Source: Ptiloglossa arizonensis (lineage: Eukaryota; Arthropoda; Insecta; Hymenoptera; Colletidae). Taken from it: a DNA stretch of 64,000 bases. The DNA lies in contig NW_027478922.1 of NCBI RefSeq assembly GCF_051014685.1, forward strand, positions 248,001 to 312,000, read 5' to 3'. Both the position numbers and the translations under genes were made by a program. Below are positions 24,843-38,500 of this stretch, piece after piece. The notes beneath the pieces are model-generated. The model saw only the letters and a list, made by a program, of their open reading frames with translations. It made no database searches and was not told the origin of the DNA. Within the stretch, counting starts at the first letter, position 1. Each line of letters opens with the position of its first letter.

Positions 24843-27800
24843 AACGGTATGCGCACTCATCCCCTAGGCAGTTCTAGTTAATCGTTTCGAGCATCAGAAC
24901 TGCGAAAATTTGAGTTTCTCAAGCGTTTCTTACTTCCAAACTGCCATATCTCGCGAACGGATTGACCAATCCGCAAAATTTCTGATGCATCTGAAAGTAG
25001 AAACTCGCCCGATTACAACGGTATGCGTACTTTTCCCCTAGGCCGTTCTAGTTATTCGTTTCGAGCATCAGAACTGCAAAAATTTTGAGTTTCTCAAGCG
25101 TTTCTTACTTCCAAACTGCCATATCTCGCGAACAGATTGACCAATCCGCAAAATTTCTGTTGCATCTGAAAGTAGAAACTCGTCCGATTACAACGGTATG
25201 CGTACTTTTCCCCTAGGCAGTTCTAGTTAATCGTTTTGAGCATCAGAACTGCGAAAATTTTGAGTTTCTCAAGCGTTTCTTAGCTCCAAACTGCCATATC
25301 TCGCGAACGGATTGACCACTCCGCAAAATTTCTGTTGCATCTGAAAGTAGAAACTCGCCCGATTACAACTGTATGCGTACTTTTCCCTAGTCCGTTCTAG
25401 TTATTCGTTTCGAGCATCAGAACTGCGAAAATTTTGGGTTTCTCAAGCGTTTCTTACCTCCAAACTGCCATATCTCGCGAACGGATTGACCAATCCGCAA
25501 AATTTCTGTTGCATCTGAAAGTAGAAACTCGCCCGATTACAACGGTATGCGTACTTTTCCCCTAGGCCGTTCTAGTTATTCGTTTCGAGCATCAGAACTG
25601 TGATAATTTTGAGTTTCTCAACCGTTTCTTACCTCCAAACTGCCATATCTCGCGAACGGATTGACCAATCCGCAAAATTTCTGTTGCATCTGAAAGTAGA
25701 AACTCGCCCGATTACAACGGTATGCGTACTTTTCCCCTAGGCCGTTCTGGTTATTCGTTTCGAGCATCAGAACTGTGAAAATTTTGAGTTTCTCAACCGT
25801 TTCTTACCTCCAAATTGCCATATCTCGCGAACGGATTGACCAATCCGCAAAATTTTTGTTTCATCTGAAAGTAGAAAGTCGCCCGATTACAACGGTATGC
25901 GTACTTTTCCCCTAGGCCTTTCTAGTTATTCGTTTCGAGTATCAGGACTGCGAAAATTTTGAGTTTCTCAAGCGTTTCTTACTTCCAAACTGCCATATCT
26001 CGCGAACAGATTGACCAATCCGCAAAATTTCTGTTGCATCTGAAAGTAGAAACTCGCCCGATTACAACTGTATGCGTACTTTTCCCGTAGTCCGTTCTAG
26101 TTATTCGTTTCGAGCATCAGAACTGCGAAAATTTTGAGTTTCTGATGCGTTTCTTACTTCCAAACTGCCATATCTCGCGAACGGATTGACCAATCCGCAA
26201 AATTTCTGTTGCATCTGAAAGTAGAAACTCGCCCGATTACAACGGTATGCGTACTTTCCCCCTAGGCCGTTCTAGTTATTCGTTTCGAGCATCAGAACTG
26301 CGAAAATTTTGAGTTTCTCAAGCGTTTCTTACCTCCAAACTGCCATATCTCGCGAATGGTGTGACCAATCCGCAAAATTTCTGTTGCATCTGAAAGTAGA
26401 AGCTCGCCCGATTACAACGGTGTACGTACTTTTCCCCTAGGCCGTTCTAGTTATTCGTTTCGAGCATCAGAACTTCGAAAATTTTGAGTTTCTCAAGCGT
26501 TTCTTACTTCCAAACTGCCATATCTCGCGAACAGATTGACCAATCCGCAAAATTTCTGTTGCATCTGAAAGTAGAAACTCGCCCGATTACAACTGTATGC
26601 GTACTTTTCCCCTAGTCCGTTCTAGTTATTCGTTTCGAGCATCAGAACTGCGAAAATTTTGAGTTTCTCAAGCGTTTCTTACCTCCAAACTGCCATATCT
26701 CGCGAACGGATTGACCAATCCGCAAAATTTCTGTTGCATCTGAAAGTAGAAACTCGCCCGATTACAACGGTATGCGTACTTTTCCCCTAGGCCGTTCTAG
26801 TTATTCGTTTCGAGCATCAGAACTGCAAAAATTTTGAGTTTCTCAAGCGTTTCTTACTTCCAAACTGCCATATCTCGCGAACAGATTGACCAATCCGCAA
26901 AATTTCTGTTGCATCTGAAAGTAGAAACTCGTCCGATTACAACGGTATGCGTACTTTTCCCCTAGGCAGTTCTAGTTAATCGTTTCGAGCATCAGAACTG
27001 CGAAAATTTTGAGTTTCTCAAGCGTTTCTTAGCTCCAAACTGCCATATCTCGCGAACGGATTGACCACTCCGCAAAATTTCTGTTGCATCTGAAAGTAGA
27101 AACTCGCCCGATTACAACTGTATGCGTACTTTTCCCCTAGTCCGTTCTAGTTATTCGTTTCGAGCATCAGAACTACGAAAATTTTGGGTTTCTCAAGCGT
27201 TTCTTACCTCCAAACTGCCATATCTCGCGAACGGATTGACCAATCCGCAAAATTTCTGTTGCATCTGAAAGTAGAAACTCGCCCGATTACAACGGTATGC
27301 GTACTTTTCCCCTAGGCCGTTCTGGTTATTCGTTTCGAGCATCAGAACTGTGATAATTTTGAGTTTCTCAACCGTTACTTACCTCCAAACTGCCATATCT
27401 CGCGAACGGATTGACCAATCCGCAAAATTTCTGTTGCATCTGAAAGTAGAAACTCGCCCGATTACAACGGTATGCGTACTTTTCCCCTAGGCTGTTCTAG
27501 TTATTCGTTTCGAGCATCAGAACTGCGAAAATGTTGAGTTTCTCAAGCGTTTCTTACCTCCAAACTGCCATATCTCGCGAATGGATTGACCAATCCGCAA
27601 AATTTCTGTTGCATCTGAAAGTAGAAACTCGTCCGATTACAACGGTATGCGTACTTTTCCCCTAGGCAGTTCTAGTTAATCGTTTCGAGCATCAGAACTG
27701 CGAAAATTTTGAGTTTCTCAAGCGTTTCTTAGCTCCAAACTGCCATATCTCGCGAACGGATTGACCACTCCGCAAAATTTCTGTTGCATCTGAAAGTAGA

Positions 27801-28340
27801 AACTCGCCCGATTACAACTGTATGCGTACTTTTCCCCTAGTCCGTTCTAGTTATTCGTTTCGAGCATCAGAACTACGAAAATTTTGGGTTTCTCAAGCGT
27901 TTCTTACCTCCAAACTGCCATATCTCGCGAACGGATTGACCAATCCGCAAAATTTCTGTTGCATCTGAAAGTAGAAACTCGCCCGATTACAACGGTATGC
28001 GTACTTTTCCCCTAGGCCGTTCTGGTTATTCGTTTCGAGCATCAGAACTGTGATAATTTTGAGTTTCTCAACCGTTACTTACCTCCAAACTGCCATATCT
28101 CGCGAACGGATTGACCAATCCGCAAAATTTCTGTTGCATCTGAAAGTAGAAACTCGCCCGATTACAACGGTATGCGTACTTTTCCCCTAGGCTGTTCTAG
28201 TTATTCGTTTCGAGCATCAGAACTGCGAAAATGTTGAGTTTCTCAAGCGTTTCTTACCTCCAAACTGCCATATCTCGCGAATGGATTGACCAATCCGCAA
28301 AATTTCTGTTGCATCTGAAGGTAGAAGCTCGCCCGATTAC
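24843..28340. repeat. Long HOR unit, 20 monomers (3498 bp)
   Basis: This copy of the 24-mer unit replaces five monomers (equivalents of 21693-22567) by one chimeric monomer at 25891-26065. It also carries a 1-bp loss in TTTTCCCTAG near 25386. The doubled 4-mer is retained at 26941-28340. The length fits 20 x 175 minus 2. Confidence 0.88.
25891..26065. repeat. Chimeric monomer at a 5-to-1 monomer contraction
   Basis: This copy begins with GGTATGCG and continues as GGCCTTTCT with GAGTATCAGGACTG. That combination otherwise occurs only in 6651-6825. It sits where the sister unit has ACCG, ACCG, TCG, GTT and TGTG (21693-22567). Confidence 0.85.
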
Positions 28341-29389
28341 AACGGTATGCGCACTCATCCCCTAGGCAGTTCTAGTTAATCGTTTCGAGCATCAGAACTG
28401 CGAAAATTTGAGTTTCTCAAGCGTTTCTTACTTCCAAACTGCCATATCTCGCGAACGGATTGACCAATCCGCAAAATTTCTGATGCATCTGAAAGTAGAA
28501 ACTCGCCCGATTACAACGGTATGCGTACTTTTCCCCTAGGCCGTTCTAGTTATTCGTTTCGAGCATCAGAACTGCAAAAATTTTGAGTTTCTCAAGCGTT
28601 TCTTACTTCCAAACTGCCATATCTCGCGAACAGATTGACCAATCCGCAAAATTTCTGTTGCATCTGAAAGTAGAAACTCGTCCGATTACAACGGTATGCG
28701 TACTTTTCCCCTAGGCAGTTCTAGTTAATCGTTTTGAGCATCAGAACTGCGAAAATTTTGAGTTTCTCAAGCGTTTCTTAGCTCCAAACTGCCATATCTC
28801 GCGAACGGATTGACCACTCCGCAAAATTTCTGTTGCATCTGAAAGTAGAAACTCGCCCGATTACAACTGTATGCGTACTTTTCCCCTAGTCCGTTCTAGT
28901 TATTCGTTTCGAGCATCAGAACTGCGAAAATTTTGGGTTTCTCAAGCGTTTCTTACCTCCAAACTGCCATATCTCGCGAACGGATTGACCAATCCGCAAA
29001 ATTTCTGTTGCATCTGAAAGTAGAAACTCGCCCGATTACAACGGTATGCGTACTTTTCCCCTAGGCCGTTCTAGTTATTCGTTTCGAGCATCAGAACTGT
29101 GATAATTTTGAGTTTCTCAACCGTTTCTTACCTCCAAACTGCCATATCTCGCGAACGGATTGACCAATCCGCAAAATTTCTGTTGCATCTGAAAGTAGAA
29201 ACTCGCCCGATTACAACGGTATGCGTACTTTTCCCCTAGGCCGTTCTGGTTATTCGTTTCGAGCATCAGAACTGTGAAAATTTTGAGTTTCTCAACCGTT
29301 TCTTACCTCCAAATTGCCATATCTCGCGAACGGATTGACCAATCCGCAAAATTTTTGTTTCATCTGAAAGTAGAAAGTCGCCCGATTAC
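28341..29389. repeat. Head of third long HOR unit, 6 monomers
   Basis: CACTC, CAAAA, CAG (CGTTTTGAGC), TCCG, CTGG-like and CTGG (TTTCATC) match 20644-21692 and 24843-25890. The unit then enters the ACCG-ACCG-TCG segment, which is itself tandemly amplified downstream. Confidence 0.85.
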
Positions 29390-31489
29390 AACGGTATGCG
29401 TACTTTTCCCCTAGACCGTTCTAGTTATGCTTGTCGAGCATCAGAACTGCGAAAATTTTGCGTTTCTCAAGCGTTTCTTACCTCCAAACCGCCATATCTC
29501 GCGAACGGATTGACCAATCCGCAAAATTTTTGTTGCATCTGAAAGTAGAAAGTCGCCCGATTACAACGGTATGCGTACTTTTCCCCTAGACCGTTCTAGT
29601 TATGCTTGTCGAGCATCAGAACTGCGAAAATTTTGCGTTTCTCAAGCGTTTCTTACCTCCAAACCGCCATATCTCGCGAACGGATTGACTAATCCGCAAA
29701 ATTTCTGTTGCATCTGAAAGTAGAAACTCGCGCGATTACAACGGTATGCGTACTTTTCCCCTAGGTCGTTCTAGTTATTCGTTTCGAGCATCAGAACTGC
29801 GAAAATTTTGAGTTTCTCAAGCGTTTCTAACCTCCAAACTGCCATATCTCGCGAACGGATTGACCAGTCCGCAAAATTTCTGTTGCATCTGAAAGTAGAA
29901 ACTCGCCCGATTACAACGGTATGCGTACTTTTCCCCTAGGCCGTTCTAGTTATTCGTTTCGAGCATCAGAACTGCGAAAATGTTGAGTTTCTCGAGCGTT
30001 TCTTACCTCCAAACTGCCATATTTCGCGAATGGATTGACCAATCCGCAAAATTTCTGTTGCATTTGAAAGTAGAAGCTCGCCCGATTACAACGGTGTGCG
30101 TACTTTTCCCCTAGGCCGTTCTAGTTATTCGTTTCGAGCATCAGGACTGCGAAAATTTTGAGTTTCTTAAGCGTTTCTTACTTCCAAACTGCCATATCTC
30201 GCGAACAGATTGACCAATCCGCAAAATTTCTGTTGCATCTGAAAGTAGAAACTCGCCCGATTACAACTGTATGCGTACTTTTCCCGTAGTCCGTTCTAGT
30301 TATTCGTTTCGAGCATCAGAACTGCGAAAATTTTGAGTTTCTGATGCGTTTCTTACTTCCAAACTGCCATATCTCGCGAACGGATTGACCAATCCGCAAA
30401 ATTTCTGTTGCATCTGAAAGTAGAAACTCGCCCGATTACAACGGTATGCGTACTTTCCCCCTAGGCCGTTCTAGTTATTCGTTTCGAGCATCAGAACTGC
30501 GAAAATTTTGAGTTTCTCAAGCGTTTCTTACCTCCAAACTGCCATATCTCGCGAATGGTGTGACCAATCCGCAAAATTTCTGTTGCATCTGAAAGTAGAA
30601 GCTCGCCCGATTACAACGGTGTACGTACTTTTCCCCTAGGCCGTTCTAGTTATTCGTTTCGAGCATCAGAACTTCGAAAATTTTGAGTTTCTCAAGCGTT
30701 TCTTACTTCCAAACTGCCATATCTCGCGAACAGATTGACCAATCCGCAAAATTTCTGTTGCATCTGAAAGTAGAAACTCGCCCGATTACAACTGTATGCG
30801 TACTTTTCCCCTAGTCCGTTCTAGTTATTCGTTTCGAGCATCAGAACTGCGAAAATTTTGAGTTTCTCAAGCGTTTCTTACCTCCAAACTGCCATATCTC
30901 GCGAACGGATTGACCAATCCGCAAAATTTCTGTTGCATCTGAAAGTAGAAACTCGCCCGATTACAACGGTATGCGTACTTTTCCCCTAGGCCGTTCTAGT
31001 TATTCGTTTCGAGCATCAGAACTGCAAAAATTTTGAGTTTCTCAAGCGTTTCTTACTTCCAAACTGCCATATCTCGCGAACAGATTGATCAATCCGCAAA
31101 ATTTCTGTTGCATCTGAAAGTAGAAACTCGTCCGATTACAACGGTATGCGTACTTTTCCCCTAGGCAGTTCTAGTTAATCGTTTCGAGCATCAGAACTGC
31201 GAAAATTTTGAGTTTCTCAAGCGTTTCTTAGCTCCAAACTGCCATATCTCGCGAACGGATTGACCACTCCGCAAAATTTCTGTTGCATCTGAAAGTAGAA
31301 ACTCGCCCGATTACAACGGTATGCGTACTTTTCCCCTAGGCCGTTCTAGTTATTCGTTTCGAGCATCAGAACTGCAAAAATTTTGAGTTTCTCAAGCGTT
31401 TCTTACTTCCAAACTGCCATATCTCGCGAACAGATTGACCAATCCGCAAAATTTCTGTTGCATCTGAAAGTAGAAAGTCGCCCGATTAC
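29390..31489. repeat. HOR copy, 12 monomers (2100 bp), first
   Basis: The order is ACCG, ACCG, TCG, GTT, TGTG, TCCG (CCCGTAG), CCCC, TAC, TCCG, CAAAA (GATTGATC), CAG and CAAAA. The first ten match 21693-23442 of the 24-mer unit. GATTGATC near 31085 is shared with the next copy near 33185, exactly 2100 bp on. Confidence 0.9.
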
Positions 31490-33589
31490 AACGGTATGCG
31501 TACTTTTCCCCTAGACCGTTCTAGTTATGCTTGTCGAGCATCAGAACTGCGAAAATTTTGCGTTTCTCAAGCGTTTCTTACCTCCAAACCGCCATATCTC
31601 GCGAACGGATTGACCAATCCGCAAAATTTTTGTTGCATCTGAAAGTAGAAAGTCGCCCGATTACAACGGTATGCGTACTTTTCCCCTAGACCGTTCTAGT
31701 TATGCTTGTCGAGCATCAGAACTGCGAAAATTTTGCGTTTCTCAAGCGTTTCTTACCTCCAAACCGCCATATCTCGCGAACGGATTGACTAATCCGCAAA
31801 ATTTCTGTTGCATCTGAAAGTAGAAACTCGCGCGATTACAACGGTATGCGTACTTTTCCCCTAGGTCGTTCTAGTTATTCGTTTCGAGCATCAGAACTGC
31901 GAAAATTTTGAGTTTCTCAAGCGTTTCTAACCTCCAAACTGCCATATCTCGCGAACGGATTGACCAGTCCGCAAAATTTCTGTTGCATCTGAAAGTAGAA
32001 ACTCGCCCGATTACAACGGTATGCGTACTTTTCCCCTAGGCCGTTCTAGTTATTCGTTTCGAGCATCAGAACTGCGAAAATGTTGAGTTTCTCGAGCGTT
32101 TCTTACCTCCAAACTGCCATATTTCGCGAATGGATTGACCAATCCGCAAAATTTCTGTTGCATTTGAAAGTAGAAGCTCGCCCGATTACAACGGTGTGCG
32201 TACTTTTCCCCTAGGCCGTTCTAGTTATTCGTTTCGAGCATCAGGACTGCGAAAATTTTGAGTTTCTTAAGCGTTTCTTACTTCCAAACTGCCATATCTC
32301 GCGAACAGATTGACCAATCCGCAAAATTTCTGTTGCATCTGAAAGTAGAAACTCGCCCGATTACAACTGTATGCGTACTTTTCCCGTAGTCCGTTCTAGT
32401 TATTCGTTTCGAGCATCAGAACTGCGAAAATTTTGAGTTTCTGATGCGTTTCTTACTTCCAAACTGCCATATCTCGCGAACGGATTGACCAATCCGCAAA
32501 ATTTCTGTTGCATCTGAAAGTAGAAACTCGCCCGATTACAACGGTATGCGTACTTTCCCCCTAGGCCGTTCTAGTTATTCGTTTCGAGCATCAGAACTGC
32601 GAAAATTTTGAGTTTCTCAAGCGTTTCTTACCTCCAAACTGCCATATCTCGCGAATGGTGTGACCAATCCGCAAAATTTCTGTTGCATCTGAAAGTAGAA
32701 GCTCGCCCGATTACAACGGTGTACGTACTTTTCCCCTAGGCCGTTCTAGTTATTCGTTTCGAGCATCAGAACTTCGAAAATTTTGAGTTTCTCAAGCGTT
32801 TCTTACTTCCAAACTGCCATATCTCGCGAACAGATTGACCAATCCGCAAAATTTCTGTTGCATCTGAAAGTAGAAACTCGCCCGATTACAACTGTATGCG
32901 TACTTTTCCCCTAGTCCGTTCTAGTTATTCGTTTCGAGCATCAGAACTGCGAAAATTTTGAGTTTCTCAAGCGTTTCTTACCTCCAAACTGCCATATCTC
33001 GCGAACGGATTGACCAATCCGCAAAATTTCTGTTGCATCTGAAAATAGAAACTCGCCCGATTACAACGGTATGCGTACTTTTCCCCTAGGCCGTTCTAGT
33101 TATTCGTTTCGAGCATCAGAACTGCAAAAATTTTGAGTTTCTCAAGCGTTTCTTACTTCCAAACTGCCATATCTCGCGAACAGATTGATCAATCCGCAAA
33201 ATTTCTGTTGCATCTGAAAGTAGAAACTCGTCCGATTACAACGGTATGCGTACTTTTCCCCTAGGCAGTTCTAGTTAATCGTTTCGAGCATCAGAACTGC
33301 GAAAATTTTGAGTTTCTCAAGCGTTTCTTAGCTCCAAACTGCCATATCTCGCGAACGGATTGACCACTCCGCAAAATTTCTGTTGCATCTGAAAGTAGAA
33401 ACTCGCCCGATTACAACGGTATGCGTACTTTTCCCCTAGGCCGTTCTAGTTATTCGTTTCGAGCATCAGAACTGCAAAAATTTTGAGTTTCTCAAGCGTT
33501 TCTTACCTCCAAACCGCCATATCTCGCGAACGGATTGACCAATCCGCAAAATTTTTGTTGCATCTGAAAGTAGAAAGTCGCCCGATTAC
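31490..33589. repeat. HOR copy, 12 monomers (2100 bp), second
   Basis: This is a tandem copy of 29390-31489. The last monomer (33415-33589) is a chimera with a CAAAA left half and an ACCG right half (CCAAACCGCC, AATTTTTG). It marks the junction to a third, shortened copy. A private change is GAAAATAGAAAC near 33042. Confidence 0.9.
33415..33589. repeat. Chimeric monomer (CAAAA left / ACCG right)
   Basis: Positions 1-62 of this monomer follow the CAAAA type (GGCCG, TTATTCG, ACTGCAAAAA). From about position 91 on it follows the ACCG type (CCTCCAAACCGCC, CGGATTGACC, AATTTTTG). The exchange point lies between monomer positions 63 and 91. It marks the loss of one ACCG monomer at the unit junction, as expected from unequal exchange. 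Confidence 0.8.
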
Positions 33590-35514
33590 AACGGTATGCG
33601 TACTTTTCCCCTAGACCGTTCTAGTTATGCTTGTCGAGCATCAGAACTGCGAAAATTTTGCGTTTCTCAAGCGTTTCTTACCTCCAAACCGCCATATCTC
33701 GCGAACGGATTGACTAATCCGCAAAATTTCTGTTGCATCTGAAAGTAGAAACTCGCGCGATTACAACGGTATGCGTACTTTTCCCCTAGGTCGTTCTAGT
33801 TATTCGTTTCGAGCATCAGAACTGCGAAAATTTTGAGTTTCTCAAGCGTTTCTAACCTCCAAACTGCCATATCTCGCGAACGGATTGACCAGTCCGCAAA
33901 ATTTCTGTTGCATCTGAAAGTAGAAACTCGCCCGATTACAACGGTATGCGTACTTTTCCCCTAGGCCGTTCTAGTTATTCGTTTCGAGCATCAGAACTGC
34001 GAAAATGTTGAGTTTCTCAAGCGTTTCTTACCTCCAAACTGCCATATTTCGCGAATGGATTGACCAATCCGCAAAATTTCTGTTGCATTTGAAAGTAGAA
34101 GCTCGCCCGATTACAACGGTGTGCGTACTTTTCCCCTAGGCCGTTCTAGTTATTCGTTTCGAGCATCAGGACTGCGAAAATTTTGAGTTTCTTAAGCGTT
34201 TCTTACTTCCAAACTGCCATATCTCGCGAACGGATTGACCAATCCGCAAAATTTCTGTTGCATCTGAAAGTAGAAACTCGCCCGATTACAACGGTATGCG
34301 TACTTTCCCCCTAGGCCGTTCTGGTTATTCGTTTCGAGCATCAGAACTGCGAAAATTTTGAGTTTCTCAAGCGTTTCTTACCTCCAAACTGCCATATCTC
34401 GCGAATGGTGTGACCAATCCGCAAAATTTCTGTTGCATCTGAAAGTAGAAGCTCGCCCGATTACAACGGTGTACGTACTTTTCCCCTAGGCCGTTCTAGT
34501 TATTCGTTTCGAGCATCAGAACTTCGAAAATTTTGAGTTTCTCAAGCGTTTCTTACTTCCAAACTGCCATATCTCGCGAACAGATTGACCAATCCGCAAA
34601 ATTTCTGTTGCATCTGAAAGTAGAAACTCGCCCGATTACAACTGTATGCGTACTTTTCCCCTAGTCCGTTCTAGTTATTCGTTTCGAGCATCAGAACTGC
34701 GAAAATTTTGAGTTTCTCAAGCGTTTCTTACCTCCAAACTGCCATATCTCGCGAATGGTGTGACCAATCCGCAAAATTTCTGTTGCATCTGAAAGTAGAA
34801 ACTCGCCCGATTACAACGGTATGCGTACTTTTCCCCTAGGCCGTTCTAGTTATTCGTTTCGAGCATCAGAACTGCAAAAATTTTGAGTTTCTCAAGCGTT
34901 TCTTACTTCCAAACTGCCATATCTCGCGAACAGATTGACCAATCCGCAAAATTTCTGTTGCATATGAAAGTAGAAACTCGTCCGATTACAACGGTATGCG
35001 TACTTTTCCCCTAGTCCGTTCTAGTTATTCGTTTCGAGCATCAGAACTGCGAAAATTTTGGGTTTCTCAAGCGTTTCTTACATCCAAACTGCCATATCTC
35101 GCGAACGGATTGACCAATCCGCAAAATTTCTGTTGCATCTGAAAGTAGAAACTCGCCCGATTACAACGGTATGCGTACTTTTCCCCTAGGCCGTTCTGGT
35201 TATTCGTTTCGAGCATCAGAACTGTGATAATTTTGAGTTTCTCAACCGTTTCTTACCTCCAAACTGCCATATCTCGCGAACGGATTGACCAATCCGCAAA
35301 ATTTCTGTTGCATCTGAAAGTAGAAACTCGCCCGATTACAACGGTATGCGTACTTTTCCCCTAGGCTGTTCTAGTTATTCGTTTCGAGCATCAGAACTGC
35401 GAAAATGTTGAGTTTCTCAAGCGTTTCTTACCTCCAAACTGCCATATCTCGCGAATGGATTGACCAATCCGCAAAATTTCTGTTGCATCTGAAAGTAGAA
35501 GCTCGCCCGATTAC
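33590..35514. repeat. Shortened HOR copy, 11 monomers (1925 bp)
   Basis: The order is ACCG, TCG, GTT, TGTG, CCCC (with CTGG), TAC, TCCG, CAAAA, TCCG (TTGGGTTTC, TACATCC), CTGG and CTG. The CCCGTAG TCCG monomer is missing. The TGTG monomer at 34115 ends with a TCCG-like right half (CGGATTGACC), and 34640 joins a TCCG left half to a CCCC right half (AATGGTGTG). Both are consistent with monomer-internal deletions. Confidence 0.82.
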
Positions 35515-38500
35515 AACGGTATGCGCACTCATCCCCTAGGCAGTTCTAGTTAATCGTTTCGAGCATCAGAACTGCGAAAATTTGAGTTTCTCAAGCGTTT
35601 CTCACTTCCAAACTGCCATATCTCGCGAACGGATTGACCAATCCGCAAAATTTCTGATGCATCTGAAAGTAGAAACTCGCCCGATTACAACGGTATGCGT
35701 ACTTTTCCCCTAGGCCGTTCTAGTTATTCGTTTCGAGCATCAGAACTGCAAAAATTTTGAGTTTCTCAAGCGTTTCTTACTTCCAAACTGCCATATCTCA
35801 CGAACAGATTGACCAATCCGCAAAATTTCTGTTGCATCTGAAAGTAGAAACTCGTCCGATTACAACGGTATGCGTACTTTTCCCCTAGGCAGTTCTAGTT
35901 AATCGTTTCGAGCATCAGAACTGCGAAAATTTTGAGTTTCTCAAGCGTTTCTTAGCTCCAAACTGCCATATCTCGCGAACGGATTGACCACTCCGCAAAA
36001 TTTCTGTTGCATCTGAAAGTAGAAACTCGCCCGATTACAACGGTATGCGTACTTTTCCCCTAGGCCGTTCTAGTTATGCGTTTCGAGCATCAGAACTGCA
36101 AAAATTTTGAGTTTCTCAAGCGTTTCTTACTTCCAAACTGCCATATCTCGCGAACAGATTGACCAATCCGCAAAATTTCTGTTGCATCTGAAAGTAGAAA
36201 CTCGCCCGATTACAACGGTATGCGTACTTTTCCCCTAGGCCGTTCTGGTTATTCGTTTCGAGCATCAGAACTGTGAAAATTTTGAGTTTCTCAACCGTTT
36301 CTTACCTCCAAATTGCCATATCTCGCGAACGGATTGACCAATCCGCAAAATTTTTGTTGCATCTGAAAGTAGAAAGTCGCCCGATTACAACGGTATGCGT
36401 ACTTTTCCCCTAAACCGTTCTAGTTATGCTTGTCGAGCATCAGAACTGCGAAAATTTTGCGTTTCTCAAGCGTTTCTTACCTCCAAACCGCCATATCTCG
36501 CGAACGGATTGACCAATCCGCAAAATTTTTGTTGCATCTGAAAGTAGAAAGTCGCCCGATTACAACGGTATGCGTACTTTTCCCCTAGACCGTTCTAGTT
36601 ATGCTTGTCGAGCATCAGAACTGCGAAAATTTTGCGTTTCTCAAGCGTTTCTTACCTCCAAACCGCCATATCTCGCGAACGGATTGACTAATCCGCAAAA
36701 TTTCTGTTGCATCTGAAAGTAGAAACTCGCGCGATTACAACGGTATGCGTACTTTTCCCCTAGGTCGTTCTAGTTATTCGTTTCGAGCATCAGAACTGCG
36801 AAAATTTTGAGTTTCTCAAGCGTTTCTAACCTCCAAACTGCCATATCTCGCGAACGGATTGACCAGTCCGCAAAATTTCTGTTGCATCTGAAAGTAGAAA
36901 CTCGCCCGATTACAACGGTATGCGTACTTTTCCCCTAGGCCGTTCTAGTTATTCGTTTCGAGCATCAGAACTGCGAAAATGTTGAGTTTCTCAAGCGTTT
37001 CTTACCTCCAAACTGCCATATTTCGCGAATGGATTGACCAATCCGCAAAATTTCTGTTGCATTTGAAAGTAGAAGCTCGCCCGATTACAACGGTGTGCGT
37101 ACTTTTCCCCTAGGCCGTTCTAGTTATTCGTTTCGAGCATCAGGACTGCGAAAATTTTGAGTTTCTTAAGCGTTTCTTACTTCCAAACTGCCATATCTCG
37201 CGAACAGATTGACCAATCCGCAAAATTTCTGTTGCATCTGAAAGTAGAAACTCGCCCGATTACAACTGTATGCGTACTTTTCCCCTAGTCCGTTCTAGTT
37301 ATTCGTTTCGAGCATCAGAACTGCGAAAATTTTGAGTTTCTGATGCGTTTCTTACTTCCAAACTGCCATATCTCGCGAACGGATTGACCAATCCGCAAAA
37401 TTTCTGTTGCATCTGAAAGTAGAAACTCGCCCGATTACAACGGTATGCGTACTTTCCACCTAGGCCGTTCTAGTTATTCGTTTCGAGCATCAGAACTGCG
37501 AAAATTTTGTGTTTCTCAAGCGTTTCTTACCTCCAAACTGCCATATCTCGCGAATGGTGTGACCAATCCGCAAAATTTCTGTTGCATCTGAAAGTAGAAG
37601 CTCGCCCGATTACAACGGTGTACGTACTTTTCCCCTAGGCCGTTCTAGTTATTCGTTTCGAGCATCAGAACTTCGAAAATTTTGAGTTTCTCAAGCGTTT
37701 CTTACTTCCAAACTGCCATATCTCGCGAACAGATTGACCAATCCGCAAAATTTCTGTTGCATCTGAAAGTAGAAACTCGCCCGATTACAACTGTATGCGT
37801 ACTTTTCCCCTAGTCCGTTCTAGTTATTCGTTTCGAGCATCAGAACTGCGAAAATTTTGAGTTTCTCAAGCGTTTCTTACCTCCAAACTGCCATATCTCG
37901 CGAACGGATTGACCAATCCGCAAAATTTCTGTTGCATCTGAAAGTAGAAACTCGCCCGATTACAACGGTATGCGTACTTTTCCCCTAGGCCGTTCTAGTT
38001 ATTCGTTTCGAGCATCAGAACTGCAAAAATTTTGAGTTTCTCAAGCGTTTCTTACTTCCAAACTGCCATATCTCGCGAACAGATTGACCAATCCGCAAAA
38101 TTTCTGTTGCATCTGAAAGTAGAAACACGTCCGATTACAACGGTATGCGTACTTTTCCCCTAGGCAGTTCTAGTTAATCGTTTCGAGCATCAGAACTGCG
38201 AAAATTTTGAGTTTCTCAAGCGTTTCTTAGCTCCAAACTGCCATATCTCGCGAACGGATTGACCACTCCGCAAAATTTCTGTTGCATCTGAAAGTAGAAA
38301 CTCGCCCGATTACAACTGTATGCGTACTTTTCCCCTAGTCCGTTCTAGTTATTCGTTTCGAGCATCAGAACTGCGAAAATTTTGGGTTTCTCAAGCGTTT
38401 CTTACCTCCAAACTGCCATATCTCGCGAACGGATTGACCAATCCGCAAAATTTCTGTTGCATCTGAAAGTAGAAACTCGCCCGATTACAACGGTATGCGT

